Of a stretch of 64,000 nt of DNA, positions 36,272 to 45,544 are shown piece by piece (position 1 is the first letter of the stretch; each line of letters begins with the position of its first letter). The stretch comes from Pardosa pseudoannulata (taxonomy: Eukaryota; Arthropoda; Arachnida; Araneae; Lycosidae). The position numbers and the translations under genes are program-made. The DNA lies in assembly GCA_032207245.1 (NCBI GenBank), contig CM063502.1:47862404-47926403 (forward strand). The letters are read 5' to 3'. The notes under the pieces are model-generated. The model was given only the letters and a program-made list of their open reading frames with translations, was not told the origin of the DNA and ran no database searches.

Positions 36272-39200
36272 GTATGTATGCATGTATGTGTATATATATA
36301 TATATATAATGAATAATTACCTGTTAAAACTTGTTATATTCCCTTTGCAAATGGGGAAGAAAAATTTTAAATTCTTTGATATTAATAGAAGTCCAGTGTA
36401 TCATTCTTTATATTTCATTGTTTTTTTAAGATTTAGATTTTTAAGTTATGTTGTTAAGTGTTTTGATAAAATGTGTCTGCTAATTTAATTGGCATTTAGG
36501 AAAATTGAATTTGAAACTTACATAGTTGATTTATATGTAATGCTTTCATTTTATTTCAGTGCAAATGATAACAATTGGGAATCAGAAGATGCATGGTATA
36601 AAACAAAAGAATATCAAGAGTATTTTTATCAGCGTGACAAAAAACATACACAAAAGGAGAATTATAGGAAGGCTAACTTATGGGTTGTCTCAGGATGTTT
36701 CATTCTTATGATTCTTGGCTCAATTTTATATGCAGTTGCATACAGGTACAATACTTTTTTTTTTTTTTTTTTTTTTTTTTCCAATTTGTTATAATCACTA
36801 TCTTTTAGTTTTCAATTTTTAAACAAGTAGACAAACTTGCAGGAATAAATTCCATGACAATGTTTCCTGCACTTATATTTAAAACATTCACTGCATTAAA
36901 AAAATCATTCTAAACAACAATATTAATAATGCTTATATTTATACTTATTTTTCTAACTGTAAAAGTGGCAAATTCATATTGTGTATACATAATGTTTATA
37001 TTATATGTAAATGCATATAAAAAAGATATTTAAATGCTGAGTCAATACTATTCAAACATGCATTTACAATTATTGCCCTTTCAATTTCATTATAATTACT
37101 TTGTACTAAAAGCTATCTGTCTGAAAATAAGATTTTAAAAAATTAACATGATTATGTAAGTACTTGAATTTGCTCTCTTTTCTCTTCAGAATAAACTTTT
37201 AAAATCAGTCAAATAATTTATGAGTGCTAGTACAATGAAAGATAAAGGATTTTTTTACAGAGATATATTTTGTAAAATTTGGTTATATTTATTGTTGCAT
37301 AAGAAAAAGTATTTAAAGCAAATTAAACAATCAAAATTATGAGTTATGAATATGCAAATTATTACGTTATGAAAAAAACCCATTTAACTCAAGGTAAACT
37401 AATCATTTATTTTATTAGTTGTTCATTTATGATATAATAAAAAAATATTTATATCTGTTATTCACTAAGCATTATTTGTAAAATGCAAGTTATTTTTTAA
37501 ACATGCAAAAGATAAAGTAATTCAGATGTAAATCTAAAAATTTTTATAGCTGGAAAATGGCAAATGTTGAACTTTTCAGTTGTTGAACATATGAATCATG
37601 ACTTAACAGGGGATTCTGCTGTTCAGTACCTGAGTTTGTAGCTTCAATTCTCACTGGCATAGATATATGTAGCCAATTGAAATCATCTATACAGGTCCCA
37701 ATCTAATTTATTGTTGATTCATGAACTTTTTTTTTTTTTTGTAGTGCTCATATCTGTATTAATATTTAATAATTAAATTTTTTTTCAACCATGAAATGCC
37801 TTTTTGAGTTGTCTTCTTGTAACTTATTTTTATAAACATTTGCAGAATTACTGTATATGCAATTATGTCATTATAAGTATAATAAAATGTTTTATATTAT
37901 CTATAAAATTGAGCAATTTTATAACATATATGTACATGCATAAAATGACTAACTTTATGCATGTACAGATATTCCACGATTTTTGTTATCTTGGATTCTA
38001 TAATTGTATGCAAATTTCATTGTATAACTGCTAGTTTAAGAAACTAATATTCTTTTGTTGAATTTAATTGGCTAGTTTGTTTAGCAAAAAATGAATAAAC
38101 ATATTCCCAACCAATGAAAATGTAGTTGGCTAATTTATTTGTAGAATACTTTCAGTTTTAAGATATTATTTCTTTGGTAGGGATATATATCATCATCTGA
38201 GAAGAAAGATCTTAATTCAGCTCTAAAAAATCTTTAATATGGTTTTAATAATTTGTAATGTGGTTGACATGTTTAACATAAGCTATATTTTGTTTTAGGT
38301 ATGCTGCAAAGTACAAAAAGGATACAGTAGACGAAAGGAGTAAGATAATTAGTGAAAATTATGATGATGTTCGAAAAAATGCATTGTAAGTTCATAAAAA
38401 TAATAATAATGTTAAATATATTAACTGTAATATTCTATTTAAAGGCTTGTTCATGTTTTTATCATCATATATTTCTGGTTTTACTGCTTTAATATTGATT
38501 CTTTCATATTTTTAATTTCGTTTTTTCTTATGGCCAGTCTGTTTACATGTGTTTTATCCCAGTTTTTAGTATTTTTAGCCTTTTTCTTTGTAATTAATCT
38601 GTTTATCAATATCCATCTCTGTTTTTATAATATTGGTATTGATTTTACTTCCCTTTTCCTATTCACTTACATGCTTATATCTGTGAATAAGATGAAAAAG
38701 TGAGTAAAAACTTTGCAAAAATTAATAGGAATAAAGTGTATAGAAAAAAAGCCCTGTACAAAAATCATAGACATTGCTACACGTTTGAGTATGGCTCAAA
38801 TTACCCTTAACTACTTTTTATAAGCTTATACACAGAGTGAAGTTCAGGAATAAATGTGCAACTATGGTAGTAACTGCAAGGAAAACTGAAAAAGAGTTGG
38901 AAAGTGTCCTTTTATCATTATATTTGGCAGATAAAGCATCAAAATTTATCCATTGATATTACTACCCTTTGAGAGAGAAGGCTGAGGATTGCTACTCAGA
39001 TTGCAATAAAAACTTTTCATCTGGGTTATCATCATTCCAAAGTAGGCACTGATTCAGTAGATATCCATTGAAAACTCAGCTGTAAATACTGATATAGATG
39101 TGTGGATTGAGAATCTAGCATTGATATTGTTTAGTTATGACTTATCCGATATTTATTATGACAACAAAATGGGCCTGCATGAAAAATATAGCCTTCTTAT

Positions 39201-41430
39201 AATGGCCTTCCTGAGAAAACAGTGACTTTTGACTACAGTGTCAAGGGGGAATTTTGCCTTCATGGTAAGTATTAAAAAAAATAATGATTGACTGTTTTTC
39301 TGTGTACCAATAGCAACAACTTGTGTTACTGGTAAGAAAACAAAGACACAGTAATTTAAAAATTCTTTGCAAATTACTGGCAAACAAAAAGTGTGAATGA
39401 CAGTAGACAATTTTACTAGTTTTCTCTGCTCTATAGATGCAAAAATGAGAGTCCAAAAGAGTGATCTCACTGCTTATAAATAACTGTACATTGTATTCTC
39501 AGGATATCTTTTTTGCAAAATATCAAAATTATAAGACTCCCTGCAATTAGAACAATTATACTGTAGGCTTTGACTTCTAATTGCAGTTAAGTCATTTAAA
39601 TGGAAAGCAGTGAGTGCCGACTACAATTTGTTTAATGGAATTTACTTCCATTAAACAAATTGTAGTCGGCACTCACTGCTGAAAGAAAGTGAGAAAGCTA
39701 AAAAAGAGAAAAATTGACATTTTGCTAAAGCCAAGTTGATATAAACAAATTGTACTAAATAAAGATGACTTATTCTAGGGCAACTGGAAGTTTGTTGTTA
39801 TTTAGAATTATCTTGAAATCAATATAATTTGAATACTTACAGGATCACAACACTGGTGAACTGAGCCTTAACCTAAAGCAAAATCATGATAAATAGGAAA
39901 GGGAAAATGAAGACAAACCAGGATCAATAGTTCTTCTGAAGTGCACAAGATGAGGATATGAAATTCATATTATTCATGTATATGCAGTGACTGCTCACTA
40001 TTTTTTCATTCAGATGATCCAGTAACACAAAGTAGACATCAATTATACCAAATGATAGCCTAATGGGTAGGGTACTGCTCTTCAGTACCAGAGTTCATTG
40101 GTTTAAAACCCTTTGCTGGTGTGGATGTTTGTAGCTATTTGGAATTAGCTTTAAGCAGTAGGATGCAATATCATTAACCCTCATGTAACAAAATCAGCAG
40201 ACTATAACACATCTTTAAAAAACTGCCCTACCTGAAAAAACTTCAAAAATATCATTCTATATACAAGCTAATTTTTAAAATAAGTTTCCAGTTAATGTTA
40301 GATATCATATATACATAATCACCCATTTTACCGAATTTCTATATCCTTCACATAGATCCACATTTATAGGTTTCGATTTCTGTTGTTATGAAATTATATG
40401 CATATATAAGTAATTTCAAAACTGCCCCCTCCGTTTTTTTGGTAATATGAAATTCAAAGTATTTCTTTAAATCTATCCAAAGATTTCATTGAATAAAAGA
40501 GGAATGTGATAGTATATTTGTAGATAAGAATATATATAAGGAATTCTTTTTGTAAATGCTAAAGAATTAACAAAAAATTAACTTAGAATAAGCCTACTGG
40601 AGAAATATCACATCTACTTATGTAAAATGCACACTTAAATATTTAGAGTAAAAACAGTAGATGTGTTATACAGAAAATACTTTTTACTGCTTCAGGTAAT
40701 TTCATGATATACGTATAACAAGACAGGAATGCAAGGGTGTAAGAAATTGGGAAAAAAATCTTACTCAATAGAAGCAAGCATACTACACCTTTATATCCCT
40801 CTTTATTTAACATATTTTATATAACAGTTCTAGTAACTATTAATTTTACAGTCACTAGAAGTTCTTACTATATACTTGACTATATCACTAAGAACCTAGA
40901 GATTCATTTTTTATGTTTATCAAGAGAATATAAGTTTAGCTTGCTTAATTCTTAGTATTAAGGAAAAATTAGAATGTTGTCCAAAAAAAGGACATTAAAA
41001 TAACATTGGAAGTTAGTCAATTTAGTTCCAGAATCAATTAGTTTCAATCTGCAAAGTCACTGGCATGTTAAATTTATAGTGCACACTATATACAAAATTA
41101 ACCTTTTACCAATTTATCTCAAGAATAGGGCACACTTTATACTCAATGACTGTAGTAAAATTCACTACAGAAATATTTTATGATCAACAAATATGCTGAA
41201 ACTGATCTTTTAAGTTTTCTATGGTGGATTAAACATGAACAATTATAATTTTAATTATCATAATTAAAACAAAATTGTCTGTGCTGGTAACTGTTTGAAA
41301 CTGATAGTTTTATTTCAGAATAAAAGAAAATTTATGCATATCAACCTTATGTAATATATTTTTATATCTGTTTAGGGAAAAGGGAAGGATGGAACAACTG
41401 TCTAATTTGCAGAAAAAATGGAATAATTGA
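24204..41430 (+). CDS. DNAJC4: DNAJC4-type membrane J-domain protein (6 exons)
   Basis: J-domain proteins stimulate Hsp70 ATPase through the HPD motif. Joining 24204-24274, 31445-31526, 32230-32393, 36560-36745, 38299-38385 and 41376-41430 gives 214 aa plus stop, with matching phases and GT/AG borders; human DNAJC4 is about 241. Residues 1-24 are basic and Arg/Tyr-rich (NLLRYYSRSRKR) with no acidic residue, like a mitochondrial presequence. The J domain spans about 26-86: SPYDVLGL, KAYIKLCKELHPD with HPD at 53-55, and FVELNDAYTALI. One hydrophobic segment follows at about 146-167 (LWVVSGCFILMILGSILYAVA). The tail DERSKIISENYDDVRKNAL (about 179-197) resembles the DNAJC4 block DEKDRIITAFYNEARARA. 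The upstream TGA at 24186-24188 is in frame. Orthology is well supported; the mitochondrial location is inferred. A polyadenylation signal candidate is at 41776-41781. Introns carry many transposon relics. Confidence 0.92.
25956..25979. repeat. (GT)n microsatellite
   Basis: GT dinucleotide run after a short AT tract. Confidence 0.8.
26372..27390 (+). pseudogene. THAP zinc-finger (transposon-derived) relic
   Basis: The THAP domain is a C2CH zinc finger found in P-element-type transposases and domesticated relatives. ATG at 26372 gives MVNKCCVPYCKGNN, the first two Cys of C2CH in the usual N-terminal position, then VSVFSFSKDKHL and a stop where the family usually has sequence up to a Trp. A donor-like GGA|GTAAGT follows AHSG. 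After about 480 bp an acceptor-like tatttag leads into VCENHS, the second C..H pair, then KIIAKLHQPKLLKDAVPNIF and PNCPTFL, a segment that commonly follows THAP domains. Later frames (GLLDKCIQFESEHM; KKEFYYFWASK) look like further decayed protein. Several in-frame stops are present. The relic lies in the sense direction of DNAJC4 intron 1. The exact parent family is not identified. Confidence 0.75.
27726..28038 (+). repeat. Direct repeat of about 113 bp, two copies
   Basis: Copy 1 is about 27726-27838 and copy 2 about 27925-28038. They share TTTATGATACATGCATG, GGATGTTCTGTAT, TTTACATGAAATTTCA and GGCTGTCCTAAGTATCAT, with scattered substitutions. Both are followed by an AATAATAATATTAAAT stretch. 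Copy 1 ends in a fold-back that copy 2 lacks. Confidence 0.88.
27817..27862. repeat. Perfect inverted repeat, 22-bp arms, 2-base loop
   Basis: AAAAGGCTGTCCTAAGTATC(AT) at 27817-27838 is followed by GA and its exact reverse complement at 27841-27862. Confidence 0.95.
28921..29000 (-). mobile_element. tRNA-like SINE head of another family
   Basis: On the minus strand: GGCTCAGTCGGTAAAATGGC resembles a tRNA A box, and GGTTCTGGGTTCAAAGGC an eroded B box. No intact cloverleaf or acceptor stem was found, so it is a SINE fragment rather than a tRNA gene. Confidence 0.55.
29754..29884 (-). mobile_element. tRNA-derived SINE
   Basis: Same family as 10546: TTGGTTTTGAGCGATACAGT, then ACTAGGGCTAATGAGACTTG, GACCTACTGCTTAAATCC, and an eroded B box near 29870. 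Confidence 0.78.
29886..29912 (+). mobile_element. SINE head fragment in the opposite orientation
   Basis: GTTCATGAGTTCGAATCCCA followed by CTGTGGC matches the B-box segment of the same SINE, but on the plus strand, directly against the preceding minus-strand copy. Confidence 0.65.
30593..30873. mobile_element. pogo/Tigger-like MITE, 281 bp
   Basis: The left end is CATTGAAACTTCTCCAACTG and the right end in reverse complement is CAGTGAAACCTCTCTGAGCA. This resembles the CAGT(T/G)GAACCTCTC ends of Tigger/pogo elements. TA lies outside both ends (30591-30592, 30874-30875). Two internal copies of TCTAAACGGCCA occur. No transposase is present. Confidence 0.75.
31445..31526 (+). CDS. DNAJC4: DNAJC4 exon 2
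   Basis: Completes Arg24 and encodes residues 25-51 (SPYDVLGLKN to KLCKE), helices I-II of the J domain. Donor GAG|GTAAGT. An ATG at 31431 is also in frame just upstream and would give a shorter protein without the presequence. Confidence 0.88.
31527..32229 (+). other. DNAJC4 intron 2
   Basis: AT-rich. It carries a perfect hairpin at 31667-31702 (16-bp arms, 4-base loop). It splits the J domain just before LHPD. Confidence 0.88.
31667..31702. repeat. Perfect inverted repeat, 16-bp arms
   Basis: CTGTCTTTAATCATAT at 31667-31682, loop GGCA, then the exact reverse complement at 31687-31702. Confidence 0.93.
32230..32393 (+). CDS. DNAJC4: DNAJC4 exon 3
   Basis: Encodes residues 52-105 (LHPDMKPGDA to TWIYRRKT), including HPD, plus two bases of Tyr106. 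Acceptor ctacag, donor CTA|GTAAGA. Unspliced, the frame hits TAG across the donor. Confidence 0.9.
32850..33020 (+). mobile_element. tRNA-derived SINE
   Basis: Plus orientation: AATAGGTTAGGCACTGTC, B-box-like TAGGTTCAAGTCCTACTG, ATTGATGTTCATAACTAGTT, GTAAGTCCCAGTCTTATTAG and a 3' end AAACCAAACCAAAA. Confidence 0.82.
33581..34784 (+). mobile_element. Tc1-like transposon, complete ends, dead
   Basis: The left inverted repeat CACACAAGAGTCAAAACACT (continuing ATGACCAC) pairs with the right end in reverse complement, CACTCAAGAGCCAAAACGTT (continuing ATGACCAC). TA duplications lie at 33579-33580 and 34785-34786. The length of 1.2 kb is typical. It sits in DNAJC4 intron 3 in the sense direction. 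Confidence 0.93.
33728..34758 (+). pseudogene. Tc1-like transposase (DD34E type), broken
   Basis: The reading begins MGKAADLSDFDRGQIVMAQN at 33728 and soon loses frame. Later pieces in shifting frames include YAKWMNDG, GRPHAIKEKGH, DQWERVA.SDESW around the first catalytic Asp, a Trp-rich stretch, QHYNAPCPKAK, and LNPIEHIWDVMG with the terminal acidic residue. The usual HDNAP Asp (second catalytic residue) is Tyr here, and a stop (TAG) follows FQLMS. Frameshifts plus the missing Asp make it catalytically dead. Minus-strand open frames across it are shadows. Confidence 0.9.
36237..36309. repeat. (AT)n / (ATGT)n microsatellite
   Basis: Interrupted TA and TATG repeats about 250 bp upstream of DNAJC4 exon 4. 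Confidence 0.8.
36560..36745 (+). CDS. DNAJC4: DNAJC4 exon 4, membrane-segment exon
   Basis: Completes Tyr106, encodes residues 107-167 (ANDNNWESED to LYAVAY) and two bases of Arg168. It carries the single hydrophobic helix at about 146-167. Acceptor tatttcag, donor CAG|GTACAA, followed by a T run at 36755-36780. Confidence 0.9.
37605..37705 (+). mobile_element. tRNA-derived SINE fragment
   Basis: CTGCTGTTCAGTACCTGAGT, then GTAGCTTCAATTCTCACTGG and GTAGCCAATTGAAATC followed by AGGTCCCAATCT match the family, but the ends are eroded. Confidence 0.65.
37931..37967. repeat. Perfect inverted repeat, 14-bp arms
   Basis: TGTACATGCATAAA at 37931-37944, a 9-base spacer, then the exact reverse complement at 37954-37967. 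Confidence 0.9.
38299..38385 (+). CDS. DNAJC4: DNAJC4 exon 5
   Basis: Completes Arg168, encodes residues 169-196 (YAAKYKKDTV to VRKNA) and two bases of Leu197. Acceptor ttttag, donor ATT|GTAAGT. Confidence 0.9.
38955..39470 (+). pseudogene. pogo/Tigger-like (jerky/CENP-B class) transposase relic
   Basis: Decayed coding sequence on the plus strand. LREKAEDCYSDCNKNFSSG resembles the CENP-B/Tigger DNA-binding end. One continuous frame from about 39077 gives SAVNTDIDVWIEN, then SYDLSDIYYDNKMGL, which aligns with the family block DIYNADETGL; the catalytic DE is lost. After frame changes, CVTGKKTKTQ, then MTVDNFTSFLCSIDAKMRVQ, match the LVIGKS and W-T-F-LdakM stretches of these transposases. Many stops. 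Identified by recall of family motifs; a protein search would settle it. Confidence 0.68.
39606..39680. repeat. Perfect inverted repeat, 35-bp arms, 5-base loop
   Basis: The left arm 39606-39640 starts AGCAGTGAGTGCCGACTACA. The loop is TTTAC. The right arm 39646-39680 is its exact reverse complement. Confidence 0.97.
40055..40209 (+). mobile_element. tRNA-derived SINE
   Basis: Plus orientation: AGCCTAATGGGTAGGGTACT, TTCAGTACCAGAGTTC, B-box remnant TTGGTTTAAAACCC, GTGGATGTTTGTAGCTATTT, TTAGCTTTAAGCAGTAGG. A close relative of the 62803 copy. Confidence 0.85.
41376..41430 (+). CDS. DNAJC4: DNAJC4 exon 6 (terminal)
   Basis: Completes Leu197 and encodes EKGRMEQLSNLQKKWNN, with stop TGA at 41428-41430. 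Acceptor ctgtttag. Confidence 0.87.
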
Positions 41431-44400
41431 GAAGAACTATCTTTTTCATAATTAATGACAACACAAAAATGCATTCAAGTATTTTGTGCATGTAACTTGG
41501 AAAAATATTTTCTATATATTAGCAAGGTATTTATTATTGACTCATATATTGTTAATATGGTATAAAAAAAACTTGTGTGTAATATGTAACAGACGTAATT
41601 TGATTATTAAAAAAAGAAATTGTGAAGTATATGCACAGACCTAATAAGTTTCAGAAAAAATAGTATTATGGAAACAAAGTTACAAACTCAAAAGCCAATT
41701 AAATATGTTCACCAGATTTACCTAAATGACATTATTTCTATAAAATTTCAAGTGTTTTTATACTTAACAAATAAGAATAAAATTATTCAGCTTTTAAAAG
41801 TGTTAAGATCAAAGTAAGCATGAAATACCATACTTCCTTAAAAACTTTTATAGTTGAATATTTTGAACAGACTGCTGTTTAGTGATAACATGTTTTACAT
41901 GTCAGTACTTCTAACATCAATCAAAAATTGGCTGATTTATATAGATTAATTTGCTAGAGGAAAGTAAAATATTAAATTTTAGCTCTACAATAGAAGATTG
42001 TTAAATGAAAGAAAATATCCATGTAAAATATTTTAAATTTTGTTTATTAAATATTGCATTTGTGCAGCAATTTCCTACGCAATATTCATAAGAATTTTTC
42101 TTAACTGGAACAGCAAGATGTAAATTTGAATTTAATATGTTACTATTTGTAACATGCAATTTAAAATTTTATTTATTGAAACAACTATCTGCATTCTATC
42201 CACTTTTTGTGTGTGGCTGATTGGTAAAATTTATAGTCAAGCAATAAGCTGTTTAAAAAATAAAATTATTCACATAATTTCAGACAAAATACAAATAAGT
42301 GTTTTCACAGTACCTTATTATTTTAATTGAAGTTTTAAAGCTGATATGCAATTTTTGCAAGTAAACATTAAGTAAATATAGACTTGTGTACATTAAGGTG
42401 CTTGCTATAGGGACTTCAAAATAACCACTTGCCTTAAGGTCCTACCAATGCATAATTGGGCTCTAGAGGGTCACAGTCTCAACTCATGTAGCAAAGCAGT
42501 AACCATACTACTCAAACTAGTAATGACTTGATATGAAGTGCTATTATAGCTCATTAGTTTAATAAAAGACTTGTGAAAATGAGAAGATAGCCAGGAAAGT
42601 AGAGTTTAAGATTACAAGTAGATATGAAAGTCATAATGAGTATACATTCGATTTTAAGCTTTTTTTTAATGATTTCAAGTTAAGTAAATCAGAGATAAAT
42701 TTTTGTTGTTTATTACAAGACAATATTTGTGAAATAAAAATAATGCATAATAATATGTAGTTCTAAGTTAAGATTTGCTAAAAAAAAATTTTTAATCCAT
42801 TATAAATTTCTTGACTTAAAAGTATATTATGTATTTACTTGAATATTATGTACCTACCAAATGCTCACATTATTTCATATAAAGGCATTAACTTAAACAT
42901 CTTTTTATGCAATATGTATTAAATGACAAGTGAAAAATTGCTTTCGAAAATAAAAAGGAATTTAATTAGCAATCTGAATATTTATTACATAACTCAGCAC
43001 TTCATATCAGTTAATTACAATACATAAGCTCCTTATTGTAAGTATGAACACAGTTCTCTCAGCTGTCATTTTTACACCAAGAAAACACTTAATAGGCAAC
43101 TATTCTAAATGTTGTCATTAGAATTCACTAGGAAAAGCATATGTATCTGTGCTAACATTTTAATTAAATGCCACATATCATTCAAAATATTTTTATTTTA
43201 AATGAAAAATTTACAAATAAGAATAAAACTATAAATATAGCTCACTTGAAATGCCTTACATTATTCTCTGAATCAACAAAATAGTTCTATTAACTCTACA
43301 TGTTAGAGAATAAAAAATTACACTAGACTCAAAAAGAATATGGAATTAAACAGTTAATTAAGAAAGACAAGATTATAGAAAGAGTAAAATGTATGTAAAA
43401 GAAAATATTAATTAAAAAAAAAAAAAATAAACCATTGGGTCAAAATCCAGGCTAAGTTTTTAACAGGTACAACTTGTATTATAAAAAAGTCTAGAAAAAT
43501 TTGTCACTTTACAGCTATACACAAATAAAAAAACATCACACTAAAATTACTCGATGTTCCTTTGTTATCAAAACTGCAACATTTCCATTTAGGACTCAAC
43601 TAACCCCAGAAAAAAAAAAAAAACCTACATTAGTTCTTTATGCAGTTGATGCCTTAAAATCAGAACAATTTTGTATAGACACAGAGCACTCTTCAAATGG
43701 AATATCAAACTTACCCATGCTCTCTGTAATTTGTAATTTTAATAGACTATGAATCTGAACAGATAACTCAAAGGAGATTTAAAAAACGTCAAATTCTTTT
43801 ATAAATTTGGACAAAAAATAAATGCACACTTTTAATACAGAAAAATTTAATAACACATTTATCTAAACATGTGGCACTTTATGAGAACTGCACAGCAGTT
43901 AAAACACACCACATTTTCATTGCTAATGCATTAAAATAAAATGATAATGCATTCATTTAGAAACATTTTCCAAAAATCTTGCAAAAGTGCTTAAGATTAA
44001 GTTTATTACATAGCACAGGTGGGATTTAAAGTAGAAAATTGCTCAAAATAGAAAATTTTAAGAAAAATGTCAGACTATGCAATCCTAGAATAATTTACAA
44101 AATATACAATCCATTATACAGCTAATCATTTCAAAAATATATAAAGTATCTGCACAATACAACTTAAAAAAATGGTCCCTTTTGACAAAAACTATGATGA
44201 AAATATAGCTACAGGCATAATATACATCATGTATAGATGTCAGTTTGAAAAAAAAAATCATTCAGCACAGCTTGCAACAAATATGTATTTAAAAATAGTC
44301 TTTGAAGAGAGGGAAGAAAGCTGATTACTTGAATAACCCTGTATATGCATTTACAAAACTACTGTTCTATAACAGATCTAAAATAATCTTTCACAAGAGA

Positions 44401-45326
44401 AAATTTGGATCACATAAAAACAATGTACCTCATACAGTATACATACACATATCACAATGATTTAAAATACTTTATACATATTTTAGATAAAATATAAAAT
44501 AAAGATTTGATTTCATAAAGAATTTCTACAGAATTCTTCCCTTTGTACAAAGTTACACAAACAAAATTTTTTTTAACTATCTAGTCTTATCTAACTACAC
44601 AATTATACCTTCTAAAAAAATTCGAGTAAGCAGGATGTATACCAAAAGTCTAGGCATACTGATTTATGAAGATCATTATTATGAAAGCTTATGGCAACTA
44701 CAAGATATCCAGAGAAATTCATATGGCTTTTTATTTATAAATTCAGCACTTAATAAAAAATTATAGAATGCATGTAAGTTACATAAAAAAGATAATTTTT
44801 TGTACGGTGAGAGACCTTATAAAACTTTTTAAAATGGTCTCTTTGGAACACTTCAACACAGCAATATAAATTCTGTTCAGTATTATATATATACTATGTA
44901 TATATAAAACTCATATTTCAAATAAATTAGATGTTACCCTAATAAAATCAGTTCATATACTGATTTTAAATCATAATATAAGAACAGTAGAACATACAAT
45001 GAAATTTTGGCCCCTGTCTACGGCTGATTAATCTGAAAATGCAAATGTAACTATATGTGTGTGTGAATCTTAAGAATTGTATGCACGTGGAAAAGCGTAA
45101 GTGCACACATAGATAAAAAGAAAAAAACTGTAATGAAAACATCAAAATCCTTTTGCACAATGTGGGGAGGAAAAAAAAGACTAAGAGGACTCTCTGAACC
45201 ATTTTGCTTTTGCATTTTACTACATAATAAACAGGATTTTTAAATAAGATTTTATACACACACAAAAAAAGTGAAAAACTTAAAGGCCACAGAAGTGTGC
45301 TGTTTGATTGCTTTACACTTTACACC
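41431..45326. other. Convergent interval between DNAJC4 and CLIC
   Basis: Probably holds the 3' UTRs of both genes. AATAAA at 41776-41781 on the plus strand could end DNAJC4. Several AATAAA occur on the minus strand between about 42980 and 45300 for CLIC. AT-rich, with no repeat or gene recognised. Confidence 0.4.
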
Positions 45327-45544
45327 TTATTCAAGAATTCCTTCAGGAATTGAAGTAGAATATGTAGGAGTTTCAAGTTCTTCATGTTTTTTCATCTTTG
45401 TGCCTTGCTGTAGTTTATAATGATTTATGATGTCTTGATCAGCTGGACAGGATTGAGTGAAAGCATCAAGTTGGTACATACGAGCCATGTAATACCAAAG
45501 GTTTTTCAAGTCATCAGGAATCTCAAAATCTGCAAAATACTTCC
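45327..45544 (-). CDS. Clic: CLIC exon 5 (terminal)
   Basis: Completes Gly184 and encodes residues 185-255 ([10 protein letters not shown] to PEGILE), with stop TAA at 45329-45327. Acceptor ttccatag. Confidence 0.94.

Larger units (their letters stand above)
32394..36559 (+). other. DNAJC4 intron 3, 4.2 kb
   Basis: Contains a plus-strand SINE (32850-33020), a Tc1-like element (33581-34784) and an AT microsatellite (36237-36309). About 34800-36200 is AT-rich with no recognised element. Confidence 0.88.
36746..38298 (+). other. DNAJC4 intron 4
   Basis: AT-rich. It has a 26-bp T run near the donor (36755-36780), a SINE fragment (37605-37705) and a hairpin (37931-37967). Confidence 0.85.
38386..41375 (+). 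other. DNAJC4 intron 5
   Basis: Contains a pogo/Tigger-like transposase relic (38955-39470), a 35-bp perfect inverted repeat (39606-39680) and a SINE (40055-40209). Confidence 0.85.

Noticed and set aside
36489..36794. 101-codon plus-strand open frame as a separate small membrane protein
   Set aside because: It is DNAJC4 exon 4 read into both neighbouring introns; the splice sites at 36560 and 36745 define the true part.
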